Positions 1-7,469 of a DNA stretch of 64,000 bases are shown here, piece by piece. Source of the DNA: Pseudanabaena sp. SR411 (GTDB taxonomy: Bacteria; Cyanobacteriota; Cyanobacteriia; Pseudanabaenales; Pseudanabaenaceae); contig NZ_NDHW01000159.1 of assembly GCF_002251945.1 (NCBI RefSeq), forward strand, positions 1 through 64,000, in the 5' to 3' direction. Made by a program: the position numbers and the translations under genes. Within the stretch, counting starts at the first letter, position 1, and each line of letters begins with the position of its first letter. The notes beneath the pieces were generated by a model. That model was not told the origin of the DNA. It worked only from the letters and a program-made list of their open reading frames with translations, and ran no database searches.

Positions 1-116
1 GACTTGAAACAGTATTTTCCATTTTGGCAACGTTCTGATACTTTACCCAAATGGGATATAACCATTGTTCCTAATTGATTGGTATCTTATTTCCTCGCAA
101 GTCCCTAAAGCCATTT

Positions 117-1193
117 CTACCGTACCTCAATATTACGCTCAGCAGCGATCGCAATTTGTCGCTCTGTGAAAACGATACTTTTAGATTTATCTTTCTCAAT
201 TCGATGAATAGTAATCCCATCCTCGCTCGGATTTTCAGCATTAGCAATATCTGCTAAACTCTGCCAGCAATCATTGCTATGGGTAGTTGCAAAAATCTGT
301 ACATTAAGACGTTTTGCTGTTTCCCAAAGCATTTTCCACATATCAGACATCACTGTAAAGTGCAACCCTGTATCAATTTCATCCACCAACAAAACTCCAT
401 TTTTTGCATTTACAATCGCTAGAGCAAGTCCTAAAATTCGCCACATCCCATCGCCCATGCTGCCAATTGGTATGCGTTGATTTTCAGGTGTTTGGACAAT
501 AAAACTACCGCGTGTGCCTTTATATCCATTCTTGCCAATAAGAGGTGCAATTCGTTTTATTTGAGGCTCAATAATCTGTAAAGCTTGAATAACAAGCTCT
601 TCTTCTGACGTAAGTACTATATCTTCAAATAAATCAAGCGCTTTTTCAGCAGTTAGTGATGATGAGTTTACAAACTGGATATTTGACTTGCTATGATTCA
701 AATTATTGGTTGCAGATCGCAATATTTTGAGAGATAGCATTCCTGCTGAAGAAAGTTTAAATGGTGTTTCAACTTCCATTGAGCTTATTAGCCGTTTGAC
801 ACATAAGAATAGTGATTCTTGATCTACTAGATCTGTATGTGTTTTTATATTTTTAATAGAAACGATTAGCTCTGCTTGATTGTCACCAAAACTTTTACCA
901 CTAATTGTAAATTTACTATCAATATCAATATGGTGGTTATAAAAAAGATGACGAACTACCAAATTTCTATCTTGATCTTCGTCACTTATAACATACTCAC
1001 TTCTACCAGTAGTTATTTGTTCTAGTATTTCAAAATCGAAAGAAAATGGTGTATTAAGGAGTAATTGCAGTGCTTCTAAAATAGAAGTCTTGCCACTGTT
1101 GTTAGTGCCAACTATGAGATTTAACCTGCCAAGTTGTTGCATCTCAAAGAATGGGAAGCAGCGGAAATTTTCAATTTTGAGGGATTTCAACAT
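117..1193 (-). CDS. AAA family ATPase (RecF/OLD-like, no TOPRIM domain)
   Basis: A 358-residue ATPase of the SMC/RecF/OLD superfamily. The N-terminus has the typical start (LKIENFRCF) followed by Walker A GTNNSGKT at about residues 29-36. Walker B is LLVDEIDTGLH near residue 270, and FATTHSNDCW is the switch histidine. The protein ends soon after this core, so there is no TOPRIM nuclease domain as in OLD proteins. Such lone ATPases often work with a separate nuclease or effector in phage defence. A partner would lie left of position 117, where only 116 bases are visible. The coding sequence is AT-rich and has a HIP1 site only near its 3' end, which hints at horizontal origin. The family call is firm; the cellular role is unknown. 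Confidence 0.85.
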   Translation of the reverse strand: MLKSLKIENFRCFPFFEMQQLGRLNLIVGTNNSGKTSILEALQLLLNTPFSFDFEILEQITTGRSEYVISDEDQDRNLVVRHLFYNHHIDIDSKFTISGKSFGDNQAELIVSIKNIKTHTDLVDQESLFLCVKRLISSMEVETPFKLSSAGMLSLKILRSATNNLNHSKSNIQFVNSSSLTAEKALDLFEDIVLTSEEELVIQALQIIEPQIKRIAPLIGKNGYKGTRGSFIVQTPENQRIPIGSMGDGMWRILGLALAIVNAKNGVLLVDEIDTGLHFTVMSDMWKMLWETAKRLNVQIFATTHSNDCWQSLADIANAENPSEDGITIHRIEKDKSKSIVFTERQIAIAAERNIEVR

Positions 1194-1215
1194 AATTGGG
1201 TACTAGGCATATAAG

Positions 1216-1309
1216 TAATTACATGTAGGATGGGTTAGCGATCGCGTAACCCATCACCTTTAACTTTATAGATGCGTTACCTTACGCTAACGCATCCTAC
1301 AAGTAATTA
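1216..1309. repeat. Nested inverted repeat between ATPase and metH
   Basis: Two short inverted repeats lie side by side. GATGGGTTA and TAACCCATC flank a HIP1 core at 1229-1255, and GATGCGTTA and TAACGCATC flank eight bases at about 1271-1297. Both sit inside an outer inverted repeat built on TAATTAC...GTAGGATG. This resembles the short dispersed GTAGGNTGGGTTA-type repeats common in cyanobacterial intergenic DNA. It lies downstream of metH and upstream of the ATPase start, so it may act as a metH terminator. Confidence 0.6.
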
Positions 1310-1340
1310 AGAGACTTCCTACTTATAACTTTTAATCTAT

Positions 1341-4300
1341 TTAAGCACTAAAATACTTAGCAGTAGGATGATGCACAATTAATGCAGTGGTTGACTGTTC
1401 GGGATAGAGTTGCTCGCTTTCATCCATAACTAAATCTACACGCTTCGTATTGAGCAAATCTAAAAGCTTGTACTGATCCTGCATATTCGGACAGGCGGGA
1501 TAGCCAAAACTGTAGCGAGAGCCATGATAGCGCTGAGCCAGAATATCGCGGATATTATCAGGTTCTTCTGCTCCAAAACCTAACTCATGACGAATGCGTG
1601 TATGTGTCCATTCAGCGATCGCTTCCGCCATCTGCACCGCTAAACCATGAAAATAGAGATAATCGGTGTATTGATTAGCCTTAAATAGCCCTTGTGCGAA
1701 CTCCGTGGCTATATGTCCGACAGTAACTGCTTGCAAAGGCAGTACATCAATAATTCCTGAATCCTTGGGTGAGAAGAAATCGGCAATGCAGAGACGACGC
1801 AGTGACTTCTGACGTGGGAAGACAAAGAAATTGATCGGTTTTGCTGATTGAATATCATTGATATCTTGAGGATCGTAAACATAGACTGTATTTCCTTCAG
1901 CTAATACAGGGAAATAGCCATACACTGAAGTCGGCACTAGCAGCTTCTCATTGATGATCCGCGCTTTCCAAGTTTCTAAAATTGGATAAACAGTCTCTTG
2001 CAAAAATGCATCATATTCTTCACGGGATTGATCTTGAGGTTTACGGAATTGCCATTGACCTGCGATTAGGGCTTGCATATCCAGATTCCAGAATAGCTCC
2101 TCAAAGGGAATATTTTCAGCTTGGAGAATCTGGGTTCCCCAGAAGGGAGTTATGGGACGGGGAATATTAGTATCTACAGCTTCAGAGCGCTCAATGTCCA
2201 GATAGCGCTCAGCTAGGAAAGCTTCTTGTTTAGCTTTTTCCTCAGATGTACTGATTGCTGTATCGTTAGAGATCGCTAAGTCATCAACTACCAAATTCTC
2301 ATCTAAAAAGCCTTGAGAGTCTTCCCATTTACCTTCAGCTTTGGCGGGCATGTATTTGTCCATAAAGTTGAGGTCAGAGAAAGCATCTTTGCCATAGATT
2401 ACTTTGCCTTTATAGACATTCTGGCAATCAGTGTAGACAAACTTCGGGGTCAGCGCCGCACCACCAAGAATCACAGGCACAGTAATACCGCGATTATTAA
2501 ATTCTTGCAGGTTATCTTTCATAAAAGCAGTGGATTTCACCAGCAAGCCACTCATGGCAATACAGTCTGCCTTGTGTTCTTCGTAGGCTTTGACAATATT
2601 CTCAACGGGTTGCTTGATGCCAATATTCACAACTTTGTAGCCATTATTGGAGAGAATGATATCGACAAGATTTTTGCCAATATCATGCACATCCCCTTTA
2701 ACAGTGGCAATTAGGAATACTCCTTTATTGGAGTCTTCTGCTTTCTCCATAAATTTCTCTAGGAATGCAACGGCGGATTTCATGGTTTCGGCAGATTGCA
2801 ATACAAAGGGAAGCTGCATCTGTCCTGAACCAAACAACTCACCGACTACTTTCATGCCATCAAGGAGATATTTGTTGATGATATCGAGAGGTTCATATTT
2901 CTTGAGGGCTTCAGTGAGCGCATCATCTAGACCAATGCGATCGCCATCGATAACATGGTTTTTGAGTTGCTCCTCAATGGGAGTATCAGCCTTATCGACC
3001 TTCACACGCTTTGCGGAAACACCTTCAAATAGCTTGGTAAACTCGCCGAGCGGATCATAGGTGCAAATATCACCATCAAACTGGCGTTGATCGTAGACCA
3101 ATTGACGAGCTACTTCCATTTCTCGCTCAGGAATACGATTGAGCGGCACGATTTTACTAGCATTGACAATCGACGAGTCCATGCCTGCTTTCATTGCTTC
3201 ATGCAAAAACACGGAGTTAAGCACCACACGCGAAGCAGGATTTAGACCAAAGGACACATTGGAAACACCCAGTAACACATGAGTTTCAGGCATTGCTTCC
3301 TTAATGCGTCGAATTGACTCAATCGTTGCCGCTGCATTCTGGCGATCCTCTTCAATCCCTGTGGAAATTGGTAAAGCGAGAGTATCAAAGAAAATCTCAC
3401 TAGGGGGCATTCCCAACTCTTCCGTAGCTTGTTTGTATGCACGGGAAGCGATCGCAAATTTCTTGTCCGCAGTTCGTGCCATGCCCTCTTCATCGATTGT
3501 ACCAATGACGATCCCTGCTCCATATTGCTTAGCAAGACTAACGACTTTACAGAAACGTTCCTCTCCATCCTCATAGTTTGTGGAGTTGAGAATACACTTA
3601 CCACCTGCTACTTTCAGCCCTGCTTCCATCTTTTCCCATTCAGTGGAATCGAGCATTAGGGGCAACGTCACATTGGTGACTAGGCGCGATACCAGTTCAT
3701 GCATATCCCGCACACCATCGCGACCCACATAGTCCACATTCACATCAAGAATATGTGCGCCTTCCTTGACCTGCGATCGCGCGATCGCCACTAGTCCATC
3801 CCAATCTTCCGCATTCAGCAAATCACGAGTTTTCTTAGAGCCACTCGCATTTAATCTCTCACCGACAATCAAGAAAGAATTATCTTGAATATAGGGTTGA
3901 GAACTATAAATGGAAGCTGCTGAAGGAACTACGAGAGGATGTCTTTGCTTTGGCTTCAGAGTTTTTGCTACATCCGCTAAAGCCTTAATGTGAGCGGGAG
4001 TCGTGCCACAACAACCACCGATTACCTGAATTCCTAAATCTTCGACAAAGTGTTGCAGATGTACTCGCAAATCATCGGGAGTAAGTCGATAAAAAGCATT
4101 GCCCCCGACATTCTCAGGTAATCCTGCATTCGGCACACAGGATACGACAAAGGGAGAATGCTCGCTCAAATAGCGCATATGCTCCTTCATCAAGTCGGGA
4201 CCCGTGGCACAGTTCAGACCTAGCACATCAATGGGATAGGGTTCCAAAATCGTGACTACTGCCGAAATATCGGAGCCAACGAGCATTGTGCCAGTGGTTT

Positions 4301-4904
4301 CCATTGTCACCGATACCATTACAGGAATTCTTGGTTTCCCTTGCTTAGATATTTTTGCAAAAAATTCTTCGATCGCATTTAACGCAACTTTGATTTGGAG
4401 TACATCCTGACAAGTCTCAACTAGTAGTAAATCTGCACCGCCATCATACAAGCCTTCGATCTGCTCGATAAATGACTGCTTCATCGTATCGAAATCAATA
4501 TGAAGCAAAGTTGGCAACTTGGTAGTTGGACCGATCGAGCCAGCTACAAAACGCGGTTTTTCAGGAGTGGAAAATTCGGCGGCGACGGATTTGGCTAATT
4601 CAGTTGCTTTTTTGCTGAGTTCATAGGCCCGATGCCCAAGGTCATACTCATTCAGGACAATCGATGTCCCGCCAAAGGTATCCGTCTCGATCACATCCGC
4701 CCCTGCGGCAAGGAAGTCTCGATGTACTTTGGCGACTGCTTCAGGTTTGGTCATCACTAGATACTCGTTGCAGCCCTCATACTCTGCGCCGCCAAAGTCT
4801 TCGGCGGTGAGGTTTTGCACCTGCAAGTTTGTACCCATCGCACCATCAAATACAATGACGGGGCGATCGCTGCTGTGAAGACGTTCCAGAAACAGACTGG
4901 TCAT
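1341..4904 (-). CDS. metH: Cobalamin-dependent methionine synthase MetH
   Basis: Transfers a methyl group from 5-methyltetrahydrofolate to homocysteine through cobalamin, in the cytoplasm. At 1187 residues the length is normal for full MetH. The homocysteine-binding barrel covers about 1-320, with zinc ligands Cys232 and Cys298-Cys299 (GGCCGTTP). The pterin-binding barrel covers about 340-610 (VGERLNASG). The B12 cap and Rossmann domains cover about 650-880, with the DVHDIGKN box and lower-ligand His740. The C-terminal AdoMet reactivation domain holds [11 protein letters not shown]. The start next to the upstream gap fits the conserved N-terminus. No cobalamin riboswitch could be recognised in the 250 bases upstream. 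It is one of four B12-dependent enzymes in the window. Confidence 0.97.
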   Translation of the reverse strand: MTSLFLERLHSSDRPVIVFDGAMGTNLQVQNLTAEDFGGAEYEGCNEYLVMTKPEAVAKVHRDFLAAGADVIETDTFGGTSIVLNEYDLGHRAYELSKKATELAKSVAAEFSTPEKPRFVAGSIGPTTKLPTLLHIDFDTMKQSFIEQIEGLYDGGADLLLVETCQDVLQIKVALNAIEEFFAKISKQGKPRIPVMVSVTMETTGTMLVGSDISAVVTILEPYPIDVLGLNCATGPDLMKEHMRYLSEHSPFVVSCVPNAGLPENVGGNAFYRLTPDDLRVHLQHFVEDLGIQVIGGCCGTTPAHIKALADVAKTLKPKQRHPLVVPSAASIYSSQPYIQDNSFLIVGERLNASGSKKTRDLLNAEDWDGLVAIARSQVKEGAHILDVNVDYVGRDGVRDMHELVSRLVTNVTLPLMLDSTEWEKMEAGLKVAGGKCILNSTNYEDGEERFCKVVSLAKQYGAGIVIGTIDEEGMARTADKKFAIASRAYKQATEELGMPPSEIFFDTLALPISTGIEEDRQNAAATIESIRRIKEAMPETHVLLGVSNVSFGLNPASRVVLNSVFLHEAMKAGMDSSIVNASKIVPLNRIPEREMEVARQLVYDQRQFDGDICTYDPLGEFTKLFEGVSAKRVKVDKADTPIEEQLKNHVIDGDRIGLDDALTEALKKYEPLDIINKYLLDGMKVVGELFGSGQMQLPFVLQSAETMKSAVAFLEKFMEKAEDSNKGVFLIATVKGDVHDIGKNLVDIILSNNGYKVVNIGIKQPVENIVKAYEEHKADCIAMSGLLVKSTAFMKDNLQEFNNRGITVPVILGGAALTPKFVYTDCQNVYKGKVIYGKDAFSDLNFMDKYMPAKAEGKWEDSQGFLDENLVVDDLAISNDTAISTSEEKAKQEAFLAERYLDIERSEAVDTNIPRPITPFWGTQILQAENIPFEELFWNLDMQALIAGQWQFRKPQDQSREEYDAFLQETVYPILETWKARIINEKLLVPTSVYGYFPVLAEGNTVYVYDPQDINDIQSAKPINFFVFPRQKSLRRLCIADFFSPKDSGIIDVLPLQAVTVGHIATEFAQGLFKANQYTDYLYFHGLAVQMAEAIAEWTHTRIRHELGFGAEEPDNIRDILAQRYHGSRYSFGYPACPNMQDQYKLLDLLNTKRVDLVMDESEQLYPEQSTTALIVHHPTAKYFSA

Positions 4905-5036
4905 TTGATCTATACCCTAAGCTAACAAAGTGACTCTAGGAATTCATTCTAGCAATATCTCTATGTTTTTTACCTTTTCCCTAATCCTATTCATCGTCAG
5001 AATCATGGATTAAAAGGATTAAACAATTTCATAGCA

Positions 5037-5195
5037 ATTTACAGCGTTGTACACCCAAATCCAAATCAATAAATTCCCTAAAATTGTTGTAAAGCAATGC
5101 CAATTAACAAAAGTGTAGCCACACTTTCGTTAATTAAAAAACAAACCCTTTTAGAAAATTTATTGTGGTTCGTTTGATCGGAAATTGCTGTAAAT
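5037..5195. repeat. Compound palindromic element bounded by ATTTACAGC
   Basis: The 9-bp ends ATTTACAGC (5037-5045) and GCTGTAAAT (5187-5195) are inverted. Inside is a 34-bp palindrome (5102-5135; 15-bp arms around AGCC, one mismatch), then the A/T-rich linker AAAAAACAAACCC. The same palindrome and linker recur near 44802 and 46278. The left part (ACAGCG...AAATCCAAA) and right part (GTTTGATCGG...TTGCTGTA) also match the flanks of the hairpin at 19770. The element runs into the 3' end of the response-regulator gene and encodes its last residues. It fits a small non-autonomous mobile element, but no transposase was found. Confidence 0.6.
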
Positions 5196-5864
5196 CCGAT
5201 TGAGACGATAGCCCATACTGTGAACAGTCTCGATTAAATCTTCGTTAGCTCCTGCGGCTTTCAGCTTTTGGCGTAACCCACGAATATGAACCTTTACTGT
5301 ATGTTCTTCTGGAGGTGATTCCAAAGACCAAACATGTTCGATCATTACGCTGCGGCTCAAAACTCGCCTACCATTGCGTAATAGCAATTCTAAAAGTGCA
5401 TATTCCTTGGGTGTTAAATGGATAGGATTGATCCCATAGCCTACTTCACAAGTGCTTGGATTAAGATACAATTCACCCCACTCTAAAACTGGTGAGGCAC
5501 TCAGACTGCCTCGACGTAGCAAAGCCCGAATCCGTGCAAACAGCTTTTGTAAATCGACGGGTTTAACAATATAGTCATCGGCTCCTACATCTAGCCCGTT
5601 AATTTCATCATTGATCGTATCGCAAGCGGTGAGCATGAGGATTGGTAAGCTGTAACCATGCGATCGCAAGCGATGACAAAGACTAATACCATCTAATTCT
5701 GGCAACATTAAATCCAGTAGCATCAAATCATATTCTAGAGACTGAGCTTGATACCACCCAGATTCGCCATCAGTGGCAATGTCAACAACGTAACGTGCAT
5801 CGATTAGAGCTTCAGCCAAGGTTTCGGCAAGGCGAACATCATCTTCAACTAGAAGAATCCTCAT
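5160..5864 (-). CDS. ccaR: OmpR/PhoB-type response regulator, CcaR-like
   Basis: A 234-residue two-domain DNA-binding response regulator. The receiver domain (about 1-120) has the acidic pair Asp8/Asp9, phospho-acceptor Asp51 (LLDLMLPELDG) and Lys101 (VKPVD). The winged helix (about 130-225) ends in the usual TVHSMGYRL. From memory it matches CcaR, the green-light regulator of cpcG2/cpcL, closely and over the full length. It lies divergent to cpcL, with a CcaS-like kinase two genes away, which supports the name. The last ten or so residues (SNFRSNEPQ region) come from a repeat element at 5037-5195, so the natural C-terminus has probably been replaced after the DNA-binding domain. Expected to bind the G-box at 6268-6289. 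Confidence 0.8.
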   Translation of the reverse strand: MRILLVEDDVRLAETLAEALIDARYVVDIATDGESGWYQAQSLEYDLMLLDLMLPELDGISLCHRLRSHGYSLPILMLTACDTINDEINGLDVGADDYIVKPVDLQKLFARIRALLRRGSLSASPVLEWGELYLNPSTCEVGYGINPIHLTPKEYALLELLLRNGRRVLSRSVMIEHVWSLESPPEEHTVKVHIRGLRQKLKAAGANEDLIETVHSMGYRLNRIYSNFRSNEPQ

Positions 5865-6039
5865 AGCATAGGAAAACCTTGTTTTGGGAATTTATTTTTG
5901 GGGGAGACATGATTACTTATCCCCTGATTTTACAAAAGTTTGTCCCAAAATTCTATTGTCGTTAGGATTGGAGTTTAGATATACAGCTATCGCTAAGTCT
6001 ATTACAGCGCTTTGTGTTTTCTCAAAACCCAAAAGATTT

Positions 6040-6070
6040 GAAGAAAGTGGTGCTAAGCACCACTTCCTTC
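6040..6070. repeat. Short hairpin, 14-bp arms with one mismatch
   Basis: GAAGAAAGTGGTGC, loop TAA, then GCACCACTTCCTTC. It lies just before the first palindromic element and is preceded by TACAGCGCTTTGTG, a motif that also precedes hairpins at 14364 and 19770. No gene lies here; the short plus-strand reading frame 5884-6114 is built from repeats and is not a convincing protein. Confidence 0.5.
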
Positions 6071-6084
6071 ATACAAAACCTCAG

Positions 6085-6193
6085 TTAGCTGTCGCCATTC
6101 TTGTTAGGACATAAAACCCAAATAGTGTGAGGCGGCGCTTCGCGCCGCCTCACACTATTTGGGTTTTGATTTGTCCTGATACAGGTGACTATA
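6085..6193. repeat. Palindromic element family A, copy 1
   Basis: A perfect 26-bp inverted repeat (6113-6138 and 6142-6167) around loop TTC, with tip GGCGGCGC/GCGCCGCC. Arms begin with AAAACC. Flanks carry GTTAGGACAT on the left and GATTTGTCC on the right, ending in imperfect terminal repeats related to TATAGCTGTCGCC. Copies 2-4 lie at 12750, 21106 and 33167. It sits in the ccaR-cpcL intergenic region, upstream of the G-box. Confidence 0.75.
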
Positions 6194-6267
6194 GCCGTAT
6201 CATAAAATCGGACTAACTACTTCAAATATATATTACCGAAAATCAAGATTTGTTGCTTTCGATCATT

Positions 6268-6289
6268 CTTTCCGTTTTCTTTACAATTT
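6268..6289 (+). promoter_or_regulatory. Tandem G-box, probable CcaR binding site of cpcL
   Basis: Two abutting 11-bp direct repeats. CTTTACAATTT (6279-6289) matches the CcaR G-box consensus CTTTNCNATTT exactly, and CTTTCCGTTTT (6268-6278) matches at all but one fixed position. The consensus and its role upstream of cpcG2 are established for Synechocystis and Nostoc and are recalled here, not searched. The site is 170 bases before the cpcL start, in the right orientation for green-light activation of cpcL. Confidence 0.7.
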
Positions 6290-6458
6290 CCTGATCAGTT
6301 TCCTTACTTTTGATATGGGACTATCTAGGCGGAGAGATATACCGAATCCAACTCCCGATGCTGCACTTAAAGCATCTCAGATCTAAAGACACCAAAAATT
6401 TTAATGAAATTTAAGTTATTTGTTCGGTCAATATAAACCACTTTTTAGGAGAATATTT

Positions 6459-7196
6459 GTGTCGCTTCCATTATTAGAGTACAAACCCTTATCTCAAAAC
6501 CAGCGTGTTGCTGGTTTTGAAGTCGCAAGTGATGAGCAACCTCGGATTTATAGTGCCGACAGTTTGCTATCTGGCTTTGAGCTAGATCTTTTAATCAGGG
6601 CAGCTTATCGTCAAATCTGTAATGAGCAGCAGATGCTCGAAAATCATCGTCAACTGAATTTAGAATCTCAGCTACGATCAGGGCTAATTACAGTTAGAGG
6701 ATTCATTCGCGGCTTGGTATTGTCTGATTCCTTCAGACGACTGACGTTTGACTGTAATAATAACTATCGCTTTGTCGAGATTTGCATCCAGCGAATTCTT
6801 GGTCGTAATGTCTATAGCGATCGCGAAAAGATTGCATGGTCGATTGTAATTGCAACTAAAGGACTCCAAGCTTTTGTTGATGAACTGTTAAATAGTGAAG
6901 AATATCTAAATAACTTTGGCGATAGCATTGTTCCCTATCAACGTCGGCGCATTTTGCCTCATCGCACTAGAGGCGAAGTCACCTTTGCTCACATAGCGCG
7001 TTATGGTGCTGATTATCGTGATCGCTTGCCCAAACAGGTCTTCACTGGCAATAAAGGTGCGGCAAAATTGGATTATGTGCGTTGGGAATGGCAAAAGAAC
7101 CCACCTGCTATTGTTGGCAAGATTGGTGCAGGAATTACTATTGGCGGGGCTGTCTTTGTTTGCCTCCTAATATCCTTAGTCTTACTTGGATTATAG
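6459..7196 (+). CDS. cpcL: Phycobilisome rod linker with membrane anchor, CpcL (CpcG2)
   Basis: A rod linker that attaches core-less, rod-shaped phycobilisomes to the thylakoid membrane, typically feeding photosystem I. The N-terminus (SLPLLEYKPLSQNQRVAGFEV) is the CpcG signature. A Pfam00427-type linker domain covers about 15-165. The C-terminus is a hydrophobic helix (KIGAGITIGGAVFVCLLISL), the feature separating CpcL from core-linking CpcG1. The start is GTG at 6459, with AGGAG at 6447-6451; the upstream TTG frame has no ribosome site and does not fit the family. 245 residues. The upstream G-box and neighbouring ccaR/ccaS point to control by green/red light. Confidence 0.88.
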   Translation: MSLPLLEYKPLSQNQRVAGFEVASDEQPRIYSADSLLSGFELDLLIRAAYRQICNEQQMLENHRQLNLESQLRSGLITVRGFIRGLVLSDSFRRLTFDCNNNYRFVEICIQRILGRNVYSDREKIAWSIVIATKGLQAFVDELLNSEEYLNNFGDSIVPYQRRRILPHRTRGEVTFAHIARYGADYRDRLPKQVFTGNKGAAKLDYVRWEWQKNPPAIVGKIGAGITIGGAVFVCLLISLVLLGL

Positions 7197-7285
7197 TTTC
7201 TGTAAAATCATCCCAAAACTCCAAATGGCGTAGCTATTTTGCATTTTTAAAACCCTTAAGAGTTCTGCAATTTAATAAAGAACGA

Positions 7286-7324
7286 GATTGTTGATGGCGC
7301 GGTGAAGCCGCGCCATCAACAATC
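7286..7324. terminator. 17-bp hairpin after cpcL
   Basis: GATTGTTGATGGCGCGG and its exact complement flank TGAAG. It is followed by TTTAATTTATTTTC, so it can act as the cpcL terminator. The stretch just before it (ATGGCGTAG...TTTTTAAAACCCTTA) is a decayed relative of the hairpin-plus-linker at 46220-46277. The rest of 7197-7469 shows no gene. Confidence 0.55.
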
Positions 7325-7469
7325 GTTTAATTTATTTTCTAAAAAGGCTTTGGCTTTTAAATTTTTTTGTTTTTATTCTTGTTTGCGGCTTTTAGAATAG
7401 CCAATGTTAATATGAAAATCGCTCTAGTATATAGTGCTTATCGCTTTATACTTGTAGGAATAGTTGCTT

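Noticed and set aside
1-65. Open minus-strand frame (ATG at 65) running off the left edge
   Set aside because: Only about 21 codons are visible, with no recognisable motif; it could be a partner of the AAA ATPase but cannot be supported.
2313-3060. Plus-strand frames opposite metH, and similar long frames opposite nrdJ, phosphoketolase and PKS
   Set aside because: These are antisense shadows of strongly conserved genes with no independent motif or ribosome site.
4905-5036. Cobalamin riboswitch upstream of metH
   Set aside because: No B12-box-like sequence or matching stem arrangement could be recognised; the same holds before nrdJ at 32477-32598.
5884-6114. 76-codon plus-strand frame between ccaR and cpcL
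   Set aside because: It is built from hairpin and element flanks, has no ribosome site and no protein-like pattern.
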